From Hoplostethus atlanticus (taxonomy: Eukaryota > Chordata > Actinopteri > Trachichthyiformes > Trachichthyidae): a stretch of 64,000 bases of DNA. Position numbers and translations under genes: made by a program. Numbering within the stretch: position 1 is the first letter of the stretch; every line of letters begins with the position of its first letter. Below are positions 11,492 through 23,395 of the stretch, piece after piece. The notes under the pieces were generated by a model, which ran no database searches, was not told where the DNA came from, and was given only the letters and a program-made list of their open reading frames with translations. The stretch is from positions 682,001 to 746,000 of the forward strand of contig JAXDDX010000120.1 in assembly GCA_034670405.1 (NCBI GenBank), in the 5' to 3' direction.

Positions 11492-11560
11492 CACATTACA
11501 TTACATTACATTACAGTCATTTAGCAGACGCTTTTATCCAAAGCGACTTACAATAAGTGC
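11492..11560 (-). repeat. L2 3' tail: TGTAA repeats and GGATA stem-loop
   Basis: Read on the minus strand, the segment gives CGCTTTGGATAAAAGCG, a hairpin whose loop contains GGATA, then CTGCTAAATGA and repeated TGTAA. In UnaL2 the GGAUA loop is the known recognition element for reverse transcriptase priming. The same segment occurs at about 52908-52966 in the second copy. Confidence 0.85.
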
Positions 11561-11810
11561 ATTCAACATAGGTAGGCAAGAAAACTACTAGTCACCAGAA
11601 ATCGTAAGTGCATTTCCTTCCTAAACAAGCAACTAAGAGCATAACTAGTGTTAAGGTAAGAGTGCAATAAGTTAGCAACCTACTATATCTTAAACAAATG
11701 AGACAAATAAGAGAATCAAATAAACAAGAGCTAAGACAAATAAGTGTATCAAATGAACAAGAGCCAATAAACAAGAGCTCAGACACATAATTGACGACAA
11801 ATAGGCAAGG

Positions 11811-13705
11811 CTAAGGGGAAGAGTCAGGGTAGTGTTTCTTGAAGAGGTGGGTTTTCAGCCTGCGGCGAAAGATGGGCAGCGACTCTGCTGTCCTGACATC
11901 AGTGGGGAGTTCATTCCACCACTGCGGGGCCAGGACAGAGAAGAGCCGTGACCGTGTAGATCGGCCGCAGGGCCCTCTGAGCGACGGGGGAACCAGTCGC
12001 CTCGAGGCAGCAGAGCGAAGTGGTCGGGCGGGGGTGTAAGGCTTGACCATAGCCTGGAGGTAAGAAGGAGCTGTTCCTTTCACTGCCCTATAGGCTAGCA
12101 CCAGGGTCTTGAACTGGATGCGAGCCGCTACAGGGAGCCAGTGTAGAGAACGGAGAAGGGTAGTTGTATGGGAGAACTTGGGGCGGTTGAACACCAGACG
12201 AGCTGCAGCTTTCTGAACAAGCTCAAGAGGTCTGATGGCAGACGCCGGGGGCACCAGCAAGGAGGGAGTTGCAGTAGTCCAGGCGGGAGATGACAAGAGC
12301 CTGGATGAGCACCTGCGCTGCCTTGTCAGTGAGGAAGGGGCGAATCCTCCTGATGTTGTAGAGGAGGAATCTGCAGGAGCGTGTCACTGATGTGATGTTT
12401 GCCGAGAACGACAGTTGGTCGTCCAGGGTCACACCCAGATTCCTCGCAGTCCGAGTTGACGTCACCCCAGCATTATCAATGGTGATGGCCAGGTCTCGGT
12501 GCGGACAGCCCTTCCCCGGGAGGAACATCAGCTCAGTTTTGTCCAGGTTGAGCTTCAGGTGGTGCATCGACATCCACTCCGAGATGTCTGCCAGACACGC
12601 AGCAATGCGTGCCTCCACTTGTGTGTCAGAGGGGGGAAATGACAGGATCAGCTGGGTGTCATCTGCATAGCAGTGGTAGGAAAAGTTGTGTGAATGGATA
12701 ACAGAACCAAGAGATGTTGTGTAGAGGGAAAAGAGGAGAGGGCCTAGAACCGAGCCTTGCGGAACCCCAGTAGTGAGCCTGCGTGGTTCTGACACAGACC
12801 CTCTCAGCGTCACCTGGTAGGAGCGATCCGTTAGGTAGGATGCAAACATGGAGAGTGCAGAGCCTGAGACACCCATCCCCTCAAGGGTGGAGAGGAGGAT
12901 CTGGTGGTTCACCGTGTCAAACGCTGCAGACAGGTCCAGGAGTATCAGGACAGAGGAGAGAGAGTTCGCTCTAGCGGCATGGAGCGACTCCGTCACTGCC
13001 AGGAGGGCAGTCTCGGTCGAGTGACCCACTTTGAACCCAGACTGGTGGGGATCCAAGAGGTTGTTCTGGTGGAGGTACAAGGACAGTTGCTTGAAGACAG
13101 CACGTTCAAGAGTTTTTGATAGGAAGGGTAGAAGGGAAACCGGTCTGTAGTTCTTGACCTCAGAGGGGTCAAGTGTTGGTTTCTTCAGAAGGGGGGTGAC
13201 TCTGGCAGTCTTGAAAGCAGAGGGAAAGCATCCAGACACCAGAGACGCGTTGATGAGGTGGGTCAGGAAGGGAAGGAGTTCAGGTGCAGTAGACTGAAGC
13301 AGAGTGGATGGGACCGGGTCAAGGGAGCATGTGGTGGGGCGGCTAGATGTAACAAGGTGAAGGACCTTGTCTGGGGAGAGGGGAGAGAAATGGGATAGGG
13401 AGGGAGGTGGGAAGGGAAAAGGTGGAGAGGGTGGTAGAGAGGGATGGGTGGAAGGCAGATAGGTGTGGTTGGTGCGCAGGGCACCAGCCGGGGGGTGAGG
13501 GAAGGAGGATCGGATATCGTTGACCTTCTTGTCAAAGAAGTTGGCGAAGTCGTCAGGGAGAAGGGAGGAGGTGGGAGGAGGGGGTGGGGGTTGGAGGAGG
13601 GAAGAGAAAGTTTCAAAGAGTTTTTTAGGGTTGGAAGCAGAGGTTTGAATTTTAGTGCAGAAGAAAGCAGCTTTAGCAGCAGATAGAGAGGAGGAAAAAG
13701 TGGAA
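11811..13705 (-). pseudogene. L2 ORF2 reverse transcriptase region
   Basis: The minus strand encodes non-LTR reverse transcriptase. Visible blocks are VTPLLKKPTLDPSEVKNYRP, LLDLSAAFDTVNH (catalytic D region), TTGVPQGSVLGPLLFSLY and CYADDTQL (the YADD active site), followed by LNLDKTE and SRLDYCNSLL. A C-terminal block LELVQKAAARLVFNRP continues in another frame, so a one-base shift lies near 12245-12255. Upstream of about 13263 the correct reading frame (FANFFDKKVNDI, DPVPSTLLQ) differs from the longest open frame. The protein would copy LINE RNA at nicked targets. With the endonuclease damaged this copy should be inactive. Confidence 0.8.
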
Positions 13706-13735
13706 AGGAGAGATTGGAAGGTCTAAGGGCCTGGT

Positions 13736-14193
13736 GGGCGGTACACAACCGCGATGGTGAGCTTGACTGGATGAGAAACAGTGACAGCATGAAATTCAAA
13801 GGAGGAAGGAGAGAATTGTGGCAGAGAAAAAAGAGAGTATTTCCATTTGCTGGAAATTAGCAGGCCAGTACCACCGCCTCGCCTCGCAGCTCTGGGAGTG
13901 TGAGAGAAAGAGTACACATCTGACAGAGCAGCGGGCGTGGCAGTGTTTTCTGGGGTGATCCAAGTCTCAGTTAGAGCAAGAAAGTTGAGGGAGAGCAGGG
14001 ATGCGTAGCCTGAGATGAACTCAGCTTTCGGCACAGCTGACTGGCAGTTCCACAGCCCCCCTGCCACCACTTGCTCAACGCGAGTTGAGAGAGTAGGATA
14101 GATGAGATTAGTGGGGTCGCGGCGTCTGGGTGTGACCCAGCGTCTGTGCGACCACCGGAAAGAGGAGAGGACAGGAATAGGAAGCAAACACAT
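13736..14193 (-). pseudogene. L2 ORF2 apurinic-like endonuclease, N-terminal part
   Basis: Blocks LLSLNFLALTETWI, HTPRAARRGGGTGLLIS and LTIAVVYRPPGP match the first half of APE-type endonucleases of L2/CR1 LINEs; the TETW glutamate is a metal ligand. Immediately after YRPPGP the homology stops and the sequence jumps to the linker before RT. The GDFN and SDH catalytic blocks are therefore deleted. Confidence 0.7.
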
Positions 14194-14383
14194 GGTAGAT
14201 CACAATACAATGATACGGTTTATGAAGAGAAGAAGCACCTAATCTTCGAGGGACGTTCTTCGAAGAAGTCGGGCTTGAAAAAGTCGCCTGTTGCCTTTGT
14301 TCACCAAGCCTTCGTTTGCCTGGCGCTTTCAAAGCAGCAGTGGTTTAAGACTGCTTCCACTGATTGCTAATTGTCTGCCAGGA

Positions 14384-14912
14384 GTGCAGGCCCCTCCCAG
14401 ACAATTAACAAGGCAATTGGCCTAGCTTGGTGAAACTACCTTCAATAGGGGCTATGACACAAAGAGAAACTGACCAACTAGCAGCTAACAATAGACTACT
14501 GATTAAAGCACTACTACTTAAGCAATCAAAGTACAGCTAACAGCAACCTGGTAAGCAAGAAAAATATACTCAAACTATTCTAGATGAGTCAAGTAGTTCA
14601 GAATCCCTCCAGAAGTTAAATACACACTGGAGTAAAACTCTGCCTGGACTGACTATAAACCTTGAGTTGTGCAGGCCCCTCCCAGACAATTAACAAGGCA
14701 ATTGGCCTAGCTTGGTGAAACTACCTTCAATAGGGGCTATGACACAAAGAGAAACTGACCAACTAGCAGCTAACAATAGACTACTGATTAAAGCACTACT
14801 ACTTAAGCAATCAAAGTACAGCTAACAGCAACCTGGTAAGCAAGAAAAATATACTCAAACTATTCTAGATGAGTCAAGTAGTTCAGAATCCCTCCAAAAG
14901 TTAAATACACAC
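14384..14912 (-). repeat. Two 244-bp direct repeats at the 5' side of the L2 LINE
   Basis: Bases 14384-14627 and 14669-14912 are nearly identical (one obvious mismatch), with a 285-bp period and a 41-bp spacer. They sit upstream of ORF2 on the LINE's strand. Tandem 5' UTR monomers act as promoters in several LINE families, so a promoter role is inferred. A diverged piece of the same sequence lies at 22374-22450. Confidence 0.75.
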
Positions 14913-15546
14913 AAATGGGAAATTACATTTCCACTAGTCACAATCCTTTTTCAACATGTGGAAATTCAATTGTAGGTATCTGTAATGATTATTCTTACTA
15001 GCGAAAAAGGAATTACTGATATCTATTATTAAATTAAATTAAAGATATAAATCAGTTTTGACTAGTCGAAATGTAATTACTACATGTGGAAATATATTTG
15101 TAACATGTCAAAATTGTTTTACAGATATCTTAAATTAACATTTTAACTAGTGGAAACTAAATCGCTACTAGTCAGCCCTACTGATTAAATGTTAAAACGG
15201 CTTGCCATAACAGTCACGGTTCAGAGCGTTGTTGGCAACCCCATTTAACCATGAGTGTCCAGCAAGACCTCAAGTGCTGTATTGCTTTTAGAAAACGGTT
15301 ACAATTTAGAAATAATTATTTGATGACACAATATTATTTTATTTTCTAAATTATTTTTATTTAACAAATTCATTGAAATAAGAAAGTATCTTGTGAATAT
15401 ATGTAAAAATGTTTCCACGGTTGCTAGGAGATGCATTAACTGTTGGGATTATGGGATTTACAGTCACTGAAGAACACGCTTTCAGCCAATCAATTTCCAG
15501 GATGGAAACAACCGATTTCATAAAAATATAATGAAAGTAAGAACCA
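14913..15546. other. AT-rich repetitive DNA with ACTAGT motifs
   Basis: From 14913 to about 15180 variants of 'actagt' plus 'ggaaatgtaatt' recur in both orientations, suggesting a degenerate foldback repeat. No clear terminal repeats or TSD were found. The rest shows no gene. Confidence 0.4.
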
Positions 15547-15619
15547 GCCTGGACAGCTCAGTCAGTAGAGCATGAGACTCTCAGTCTTAGGGTTGTGGGT
15601 TCGATCCCCACATAGTGTC
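15547..15619 (+). repeat. tRNA-Lys-like sequence (pseudo-tRNA or SINE head)
   Basis: An A-box-like AGCTCAGTCAGTAGAGCATG and a B-box-like GGGTTCGATCCCC are correctly spaced. The body resembles tRNA-Lys but the anticodon loop reads CTCTCAG (CTC) and the 5' GCCTGGA does not pair with the 3' ATAGTGT. It is best read as a tRNA-derived pseudogene. No SINE body or tail is evident. Confidence 0.55.
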
Positions 15620-16722
15620 AAGTACTGTACAATGACTGTAATGTAGTAAGGTGAAATGTTATGTATAGCCTTTACAACATCATTTATGGCGATAGATAGT
15701 ACATTTACAGTCTTGAGGTTTCATATATGGCATGGTTTCATGTATAATATTTTTAGCACAGCTTTTCAGTTCTTTAATATTGTTGGAACACATGATATTT
15801 AATAAGGTCTATACAATTTGTTCGTTTTTAATTCAACAATTACTTACGCATTCAATCTATCAGCAATTTGTTGCCAATCTTTCTCTCTCCCTTTATTTAT
15901 GGCAATCATATTTCCCTTTTCATTGTAATATGGCTGAATTTTCCGTAGACCTCCACTAAAAGTCGCTGTTCAGTGGCCGTGAACATTGCAGCTCTGTCTT
16001 TACCGTCATTTTTTGCCAAAATGAATCGATCGGATCCATGATTGACCTCTCGGGCTGCTTAAATAAACTGTGTATAACTGTGGATTAGTCAGATCACGGT
16101 AGCTTGACTTCGGCTTCGTGGAACCGCTTTAGCCCCGATTGACTTGTTAGGTTAACTCAAACCAGGCTTCTGAGGTTAATCGCCGCTTTTCCAAACCTGC
16201 TTTGTGGAACAGGCCCCTGGTGACCCCAACTCCATACACACTGTGTTGGATTTCTCAGAGTCTTTTACAATTGAATGACGCAAATCTGAAATAATCCCAT
16301 TTGGCCCTATTTAGACTACCAAGATCCTTTAGAACAAGCTTTCTGGTCACTGCTCACTTGTTTTTCTTTAATCTAATTCAATCTATGTATTTATGTATCC
16401 TACTTTTAGTGTACCTTCTCTTGCTTATACTTGTTATTTTATCTTCTCATTATACTATACTACACATTTTATATGATTATGTCTTCCTGAAAAGCACTTT
16501 GTTAACGCTTCTTTTCGATAAGTGCTATACAAATAAAGTTTATTATTTTACTACTACTACTACTACTAGTAAAAGTTAAGGGCTTCCCATAGACAACAAG
16601 TGTAGTATTGATCAATTCTACAATAAAGATATAATCAATCAAACTGCATCATATCAGAGGTGTATGATGACTGGACCAGCTGCCATTTTAAGGCAATGTT
16701 ATATGTATATGTTTATGTATAT
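15620..16722. other. Non-coding DNA with a LINE-tail remnant
   Basis: No gene. Around 16485-16566 the sequence '...aagtgctatacaaataaagt' followed by TTATTA and (CTA)n repeats has the form of a LINE 3' tail. Near 16195-16225 'gtggaacaggcccctgg' resembles DNA-transposon termini, without a partner. Confidence 0.35.
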
Positions 16723-17966
16723 CAGTCCCTCCAGGATGTTGCGATCTTGCGATCGCAAGAATTAACGCAAGCTCAACTAACTGCCGCAATACTTGCAAGA
16801 GCTTGCAATTTTGCCAAAACCCTGCAATATTCCCGCATAAAACGGTCAAATTGGCACAATGCTTCCACATTAACACTCCTACATGTTCAGGAGGTTGTTT
16901 TTTTATTTAAATATGCAATTTGCACCATTTGCTTCCTTGTTATCCTGAGCCTTTGATATGGTTACACACGAGGACAATACCGGAGTGGCCAATTGGGACA
17001 ACCGGGACGAATCCCGGTGGGTCTTTGGGCCGGTTGGACAGGCCGCGCCGCGGTGTAGCCTAATCATTTTATAAACTGTTAAAACTGATTTGCTGCTAAC
17101 AGGCCGGTGACTAGTTAGATGTGCGTTCTCCGCTCCGGACCTCTCTCTCCTTTTCTCTGTGTCAAACTTGCAGCACTGACAGACCTGACAGATTAGAGTG
17201 AGACAGGAACGTGACGGGTCAACTAATGATGTGATGGTGTTACACCATTTACACAGCGACTGCATTAGTGGTGTAGAAAACGTAAATTTTATTACTTCGT
17301 GGCAATATTTTGTAAAGCATGCAAGTTGGCTATAAGGTAGCACTGGACACACACCATTCCCCACTATCGGCACAGACCAACCACTCCCACTCGCCTTCTT
17401 CTATGTCTTCCAGTAAAATGAACTACAAACCGCTCACTCCGCCACCTACTGGCAGGTGCAATAAACCTGGAACTGACCAAATAACTACATGCCACAGTAT
17501 ATTATTAAACAAAACATTGAAGGGATTGGGCAGGTATTAAAAAATATATCTTTTTACAGGTGCTACAATGGCAAACTGTAGATATGCTGCATTGCAGCCT
17601 AAAGGGGAAAAAAAAAAAATAATAATAATGTAAAGAAAACTAGGATTAAAAAGGAATGAAAGACAAAGAAAGGCACTAGACAGAGATCATGTGTAGTAAA
17701 ACTAGTTTTCAGCCGGCGGCCCCAGGAGGTATTAATGTGTGACGATTACTCTACTACTTTAAAAAAACAACTTAAAAAACAGAGTGGGCAGTTTACAATG
17801 TTTTGGGTAGGATGGGGGGCTCGAATTTTTCATCAATTCCTGCTGTTTTACCACAAGATAACACGAAAAATATCGCAAATTGCATCACAATTTTTGATAA
17901 AAGCCGCTGCAATCATTCATCATTTTGGGCCGCAATAATCAGAAAAAAAAAATCCTGGTGGGACTG
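16723..17966. mobile_element. hAT-like non-autonomous transposon
   Basis: A 1244-bp element starts CAGTCCCTCCAGGAT and ends with the inverted equivalent ATCCTGGTGGGACTG. GTATAT lies directly outside both ends (16717-16722 and 17967-17972). The CAG...CTG ends with subterminal GCGATCGC-rich sequence suit hAT elements, though those usually make 8-bp duplications, so the TSD is 6 bp or a decayed 8. No transposase motif is seen inside. Confidence 0.6.
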
Positions 17967-18989
17967 GTATATGTACGTTGACTAAGAAGCAAAAACAACT
18001 TTCTCCTCTCTCTCTCACACTCCCACTCCCCCACACACCTTTTTTGACCTAGGGAGTATGCTGCCAACACCCCCAAGCCCAAGTATAAAGGGTCAATGGA
18101 GGTTGTATGAATCCATGCATGTCTGGATAAATGTGTGTGACTGTGTGTGTGCTCTCATACAAGTACATACATACATGTATTTTGCACTATGCTCCACGCT
18201 CAGCATTCTCCTCCCCTCCTATTCCCTGAGTTGGCAGTTCATTGGAAATCCATGCAGCCAGAGCCTCTCCCCCATGGTTGCCTGGCCATTGATTAGCTGT
18301 CAGAGGAGGGGGTGTGAGCAAGAGTCCTAGCCTGGGATGGAGAGAGAGAGCTGCAGGGAGAAAGAGAGGTGAGCAGAATGAGAATGAGGAAGAGGGAAAG
18401 ACCTGGGAGATGAAGAGGAAGAGAGGTAGGGAAAGAGTGGAAGATAAAGAGAGAGAGGGGGAGTGGATGGTGGCATGTGAATGAGGAGAGGGAGAAAGAG
18501 GGAAAAGAAAATGAGAAGTGAGGTCAATTTAGAGGCAAGAGATTGGAGCATAGAAGAGGAATTTGCACTGGGAGGCTGCAGGAACTGTGTTGAGTTCAGC
18601 ATTATGAGCAGAGGATAGGCAGACTGGGTGTGGATATCAGGGCTGCAGTACTTGGGTCCTGCTCCAGACCACGTCTCTGATGTCTTGGACTTGTCTTAGT
18701 CTTGTTCCTTGTAACATAACCTTGCTACCCCGAGGTCATGACAGAGACTGGTTACGCCTGCTCCTCCGGTTCCTATGGGCTGAGATTAGTGCCACCAGGA
18801 ATTTAATTACATTTATTTGAATTTGTCATGTTTAAATTGAATAATTGAATTCAAAAGTTTAATTTGAAATGCATAATTTGAATTTGTATGACAATTTGAA
18901 ATTCAATATAATGGTTTGAAATTGAATTTGATCCTCATTGCATTCAGCTGTCAACTTTTATTTCATTCTAGTTTGGAGTACCCCTCTGC
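17967..18989. other. Non-coding, purine-rich then AATTTGAA-rich DNA
   Basis: A GA-rich tract covers about 18330-18545. From 18790 to 18950 the words AATTTGAA and TTCAAATT recur. No gene or element end was found. Confidence 0.4.
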
Positions 18990-19225
18990 CCGACCTTAAC
19001 AGGATACAGGAGAGGATCCAGGAGAGAGTCGAGTCAGTGGACTGATTCTCCCTGGATCCAGCACTGCTGCAGCCAATTAAGGCTGATTGCAGCTGAGCCT
19101 TTTTAACCTGAGTGTGCATGTGTGAGCGAGAGCGTGCATCAGTGTGAGAGGCTGACTGAGTGAGTGAGTCGACAGGCGATCGAGCGGATCCGGTCGGCTG
19201 TAGGGGGAGCGGGAGGGAACGAGAC

Positions 19226-19268
<43 letters not shown>

Positions 19269-19396
19269 CGAGCGAGGTCCACGGCTGGGTTGCCAGGACG
19301 GAGGCGAGGTGTGCAAGCCGGGAGAGACTAAGTAGGGAAGCGGCCTTCTCCAGCAGCAACGACCAAACCAGGGTCGGAAGTTGCAGCCGGGAGTAA
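18990..19396 (+). mobile_element. LTR fragment of the TGTGGC...GCCACA gypsy family, with CAG expansion
   Basis: This aligns by eye with the 5' two thirds of the solo LTR at 55679-56339 (read on its minus strand). It shows the tandem GGATCCAGGAGAG motifs, the GATTGCAGCT/CCTTTTTAAC block and GACGGAGGCGAGG. Both the first bases and the R-U5 end are missing. The site with CAGCAG in the full LTR is expanded here to twelve CAG units. Confidence 0.65.
19229..19264. repeat. (CAG)12 trinucleotide repeat
   Basis: Twelve perfect CAG units lie within the LTR fragment. Poly-Gln, poly-Ser or poly-Ala open frames here are by-products, not genes. Confidence 0.95.
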
Positions 19397-21206
19397 CACT
19401 CTGCACTCTTGCTCGGTGAGAGATGGTTACTAGAAAGGGCCAGAGTTTGAATGGCCGGTTTTGGAACCTCCGGACCCAACTCATCTCTCTCAATCATCAA
19501 TGTGGCCAGAGAGCTGGACCCCACCTCCCTCCAGGTTAAGGTGATAGATGTGGGTCGCTCCCCCCAGTCAGTACATGCGCCATTGATAAATGAAAATAGA
19601 GCCCCTAGTGTTTTGGGGATTTTTTTGGCCTACACACCATTGTTTTTATAGCCTGTACAATAGGTGCATTCAGTTTGCGCTATTATGGGAAGACAGCAAA
19701 TGAGATGGGATGGGGAGTAAGAGAGAGCTACACAGTGATGAAAGACGAAGAGGGAATAGTAAATCTTAGGAGAGGAAAGGGAGGGTAGAGAACAAGAAGA
19801 GGGGATGAGGATAGAAAGGAGATGAAAGACTCAAAAGAGGAGGTGAAGAACCAGAATCTGGGGGTGCAATAGGCAAGTTTGAGTCCTGGGTTTCTGTGAT
19901 GTCCCACTGATGCTAATTTCCCTGCCTTCTTTTTTCCCTCTGGATGAAGGAAAGACAGACTACAGAAATGGAAGGAGATGAGAGGCTAGAGTATGGGGGA
20001 GGGGTGGAGGGTAGGAAAGAAAGGAGCAGTGGAACAGGTCCTGCACTGCAAGCCATACATCTCCAGTGCGCTCTCATTTCTCATATGGCTGTAAATATAT
20101 TGAAGATTTTTTTTGTAAAGATCCAGCCATCTTTTCAGCCTAAATCACAAAATGGGGCTGGGCTGCAACAGAGAAGAACACCCCAGCCCCACTAATTGAG
20201 ATGCCATAGGGTCACCTATTGCCCAAATTAAATTCTTGTCAGGCATGGTTACACTTTCCACACAGGAATTGACAAATAGAAAATTAAAAGGTACACTATG
20301 TAAGATTTATGTAAAATAGCACCCTCTGCAGGCACAAGCATGACTGATAGATCTAAATCAAAACAAAGACAAAAGCTGCCTCCACCCCTTACTTCCAGTC
20401 CTCCACCCCTCCTTCCAAACAGCACTGCATCCACACCACCTCACCAAGCAGAACAAATGCAATCAATTCTCAAACGGTTTAACACTGCCAACACAAGTCA
20501 TTTAGGAGTAGTTTATTTGTGATAAGACCTGTAGAAAATACTCATGGCCATGTGACATGACTTCTATAACGTTGTAGTGTAAATTATTCTTACTCCCCAA
20601 TAATACAGAATAATAATCTTTATTTATATAAAGATCATGTATTTATTTGTTTATTTATATAAAGATCATTATCATTATAATTATTAGAATGCATAGTGAC
20701 AAACATATTTACTCAAGATAGAACGAAATGAAGGCTTGTGAAAAAAAGGTTGTTAACCACTCACGCATCACTATGTAATCATAGTGAAGGTTTTTTTAAA
20801 CTATAGATTACATCCAATGTAGTGAAAGAAAAAAGCTCTAAATAAAATGTCACCCAAATTCACACTTTTATTATCCTTTTTTGCCACCTTGCAACATCAC
20901 ACTAATCTGACTCAAAAAAATGCATATGGTACGCATGGTGTGACGGATGCGTACCGGTACGCACATTCTCGCCGCCCGTGGATTTTTATACATTCGGAAC
21001 CTGCGTGGAAAATGGCAGAAGTACACTTTTCGTGCGTACACATGGTTTATACATTTGGCCCCAGATGTTCATAATAAATAGAGCTGAGCTAGTTATGATA
21101 GCTGATACTGGCGATACTGACGTTCATTCTTGTTTTTGACCTTGCTCTATCAAAGGCAATGTGTGAGGCATACTACGGTTTTCCACATTATTATTATGCA
21201 TTGAAC
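19397..21206. other. Non-coding DNA with unplaced repeat pieces
   Basis: No gene. The segment from about 20286 ('ggtacactatgtaagattt') and the one at about 20850-21066 (ending 'catttggccccaga') resemble ends of short fish DNA transposons, but partners and TSDs were not found. A purine-rich tract covers 19680-19870. Confidence 0.35.
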
Positions 21207-21573
21207 CAGTGCTTAATTTCGAAAATAAGAGATGCCGTGATAACCGTGAATCTGTTTTGTCGGCTTGCTATCAGTAGCTAACTAAACGTTGACGTAATAT
21301 TTTTTTTAAGCTTCCAGTCTGTCTGTCTGTGTGTGTGCGCGTGCGTGCGTGTATCTATTTACATATTAGGCTCTGATTGGCTTGCAGCCTCGCGCACCTA
21401 CTCTTGTAATGTTCACTGGACGTAACGTTATACCAGTTTAAAATACGCGTTGTTGTCGCACTTTAGAGCCCAGGGCTCTGATTCTGAGTAAGACATTTGC
21501 CGGGGCGCAAAATCGGATTCTTGGCATTTGCCGGGGCTGTGCCCCAGCTAGCCCCGGCACAAATTAAGCACTG
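21207..21573. mobile_element. Short hAT-type MITE
   Basis: A 367-bp element begins CAGTGCTTAATTT and ends AAATTAAGCACTG, a 13-bp perfect inverted repeat. The flanks CATTGAAC (21199-21206) and CGTTGAAC (21574-21581) form an 8-bp TSD with one mismatch. A GT/GC-rich microsatellite (about 21318-21352) lies inside. Confidence 0.75.
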
Positions 21574-22587
21574 CGTTGAACATGTTGTTGGGGGATGGCA
21601 GAGCTGGCTGAGGGGTCGGAGGGGCTCTAGCAATAGCGGAGGACCTTTTTTTACAGACTGTAAAAAATAGATTTAGCTGAATACAGGGGACAACAACAAA
21701 CCAAAGAGGAAATTAAAAGATTCATTCCTGTAGTTTATCTTTTGACCTACTGAGAAGATTGTAGTCCAGATTAAAGTGAAACATAGACTCCATTCAAGAG
21801 TGAAATCTAAAAGTGTCTAAAGAGCAGTGAGCGAGCGCTCTGTCCAGAGAAAGTTGGACTCACCAACGAAGATATTAGTGTACACCAGTACACTTTTTGC
21901 AAGAGCGAAAAACTATTTGAGCAAGAAAAATAAATTTGTATTTGCAAAGAACTATTTTCAGAAGTGTAACTGTAACTCATGATTTGCAACAGCAAAAAAC
22001 AATTTGAGCAAGAAAATCTCATTTGTACAAAACTCTTTTCAGTCACGCTTTTACACTTGCAAACGTCAATTTTGCGCACGCCGACTTTTGTCACTAATTC
22101 AGCGCTCAAAGCCTGCCAAAACGATTTGCAAGCGTGTGGACCAGGATTTGCAAGCGAGATCCAAGATTTGCAAGCAAACAGGAGGCGGGGGCTAGAACAG
22201 AGAGCTATCTGATTGGTGCACGGAGACTGATCACTATGCTCTGCACTGATTGGATACAGAACGTGTCACTCTGACTGGCACCGTAACTGCTCCATTGTGT
22301 TAGCTATAGTGTATTTATTTTACTAAATGTAAATAGCGTAGTGAGTAGAACTATATTGTGTATGCATTTTAACTTCTAGAAGGATTCTGAACTGCTTGAC
22401 TCATCTAGAATAGGCTGGGTATATTTTTCCTACTTATCAAGTTGCTATTAGCTGCTTTGCGGCTGTCACTCTTGGCCCACTCTTCCGGACCACCCGCTCC
22501 TGGACGCGGACAGCTCAGTGGTGGTGAGGTTAGCTCGGTGTCATAGTCGGCCGTGATCTGGTGGAAGCTTATGCCGCTTTACCTTAA
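21574..22587. other. Non-coding DNA with 'atttgcaa' motifs and an L2 5'-UTR-like piece
   Basis: Between 21890 and 22180 the words ATTTGCAA and TTTGAGCAAGAAAA recur several times, suggesting a decayed repeat. Bases 22374-22450 match the 244-bp L2 5' repeat (GACTCATCTAGAATAG and TATATTTTTC blocks). No gene was found. Confidence 0.45.
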
Positions 22588-23207
22588 AGGGGTCATATTA
22601 TGGAAAACGGCTTATTCCTGGCCCTTATACATGTTCCACATGTTATCATTGACCTAAGTATCCGACAAAATGTGAAATCTGGAAGTCAACCCCTTTTTCT
22701 GTATTTTCCTTTTTCTAAAAACGGTGTCCAAATGGGGCCAAAAACAGGCCGTTTCAGAAAGTAGCCCCTCTATACGTCATAACGGGCGCTTCTTAACATA
22801 ATCCAACCCCTCTCAGAGCATGCCCACGCCCAGGTGAACAACCACTCCCATTTACCTCGTCTCAAAATGCAGCTCTCCAGCGCCGCAAGCCGTTGCTTAT
22901 GGTGCATTCCATTGTACTCGGAAATCGATAATTCTGAGTCGTTATTCGTAACTTCCAATCTAAATGTGTTCCAGTGCATCTGCTCGGGAAAACATAATCG
23001 CCCGCAGCAAACTCATGTTTGTATGGCAAGTCTCAGAATGTTACAAGCATCTAAACTCAACATCAACTACTACAGCGCCATGAGTGAATAGAATCGGCGC
23101 ATATCACATTCGGACGCTGTTTTTTCCGAGTACACTGGAATGCACCATTACTTTGCGACCAGTGAAGCTACAACAACATATCTACGACCATATACACCAA
23201 CTCTCCA

Positions 23208-23395
23208 GTTGTTCTGTTGTAGGATGCAGGCAGCAACATAGATCCCTGCACAGTCTCCCAACACGTGAAAATGCCAGGACAGAGCGGATTAATTTTATTT
23301 TTAACGGCAACGTCCCGGCTACAGTTAGCTCATTTTTTTCTGTGTGTGATGATCACTCCTCGGACTGCTTGAGCAATGGCAGGATTAGCATCTAA
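23208..23395 (+). pseudogene. THAP-like zinc-binding domain exon
   Basis: The peptide CSVVGCRQQHRSLHSLP, then ENARTERINFIFNG, then FSVCDDHSSDC fits the C2CH layout of THAP domains: two cysteines four apart, a spacer of about 40 residues, then C-x2-H. THAP domains bind DNA in P-element, Kolobok and related transposases. After SDCLSN a one-base shift moves the frame to MAGLASKLKLNDGA, which looks like the natural continuation. The exon is cut off by the hAT insertion downstream. Which superfamily carried it is unresolved. Confidence 0.5.

Larger units (their letters stand above)
11492..14912 (-). mobile_element. L2-clade LINE (UnaL2-type 3' tail), internally deleted
   Basis: A minus-strand LINE whose 3' end is the (TGTAA)n tail at about 11492-11513. 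Next comes the conserved GGATA stem-loop, then the RT reading frame, the endonuclease fragment and, at the 5' side, two 244-bp direct repeats. The 3' tail is the type described for eel UnaL2 and fish L2 elements, which share it with SINEs they mobilise. ORF2 is defective: part of the endonuclease is deleted near 13705-13736 and there are frameshifts. A second, severely 5'-truncated copy lies at 52163-52966 on the plus strand. Confidence 0.8.

Noticed and set aside
15547..15619. Functional tRNA gene (Glu-CTC or Lys)
   Set aside because: The acceptor stem does not pair and the body/anticodon combination is inconsistent.
18958..19524. Frames with poly-Gln, poly-Cys or poly-Ala suggestive of a CAG-repeat gene
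   Set aside because: They arise from (CAG)12 inside an LTR fragment.
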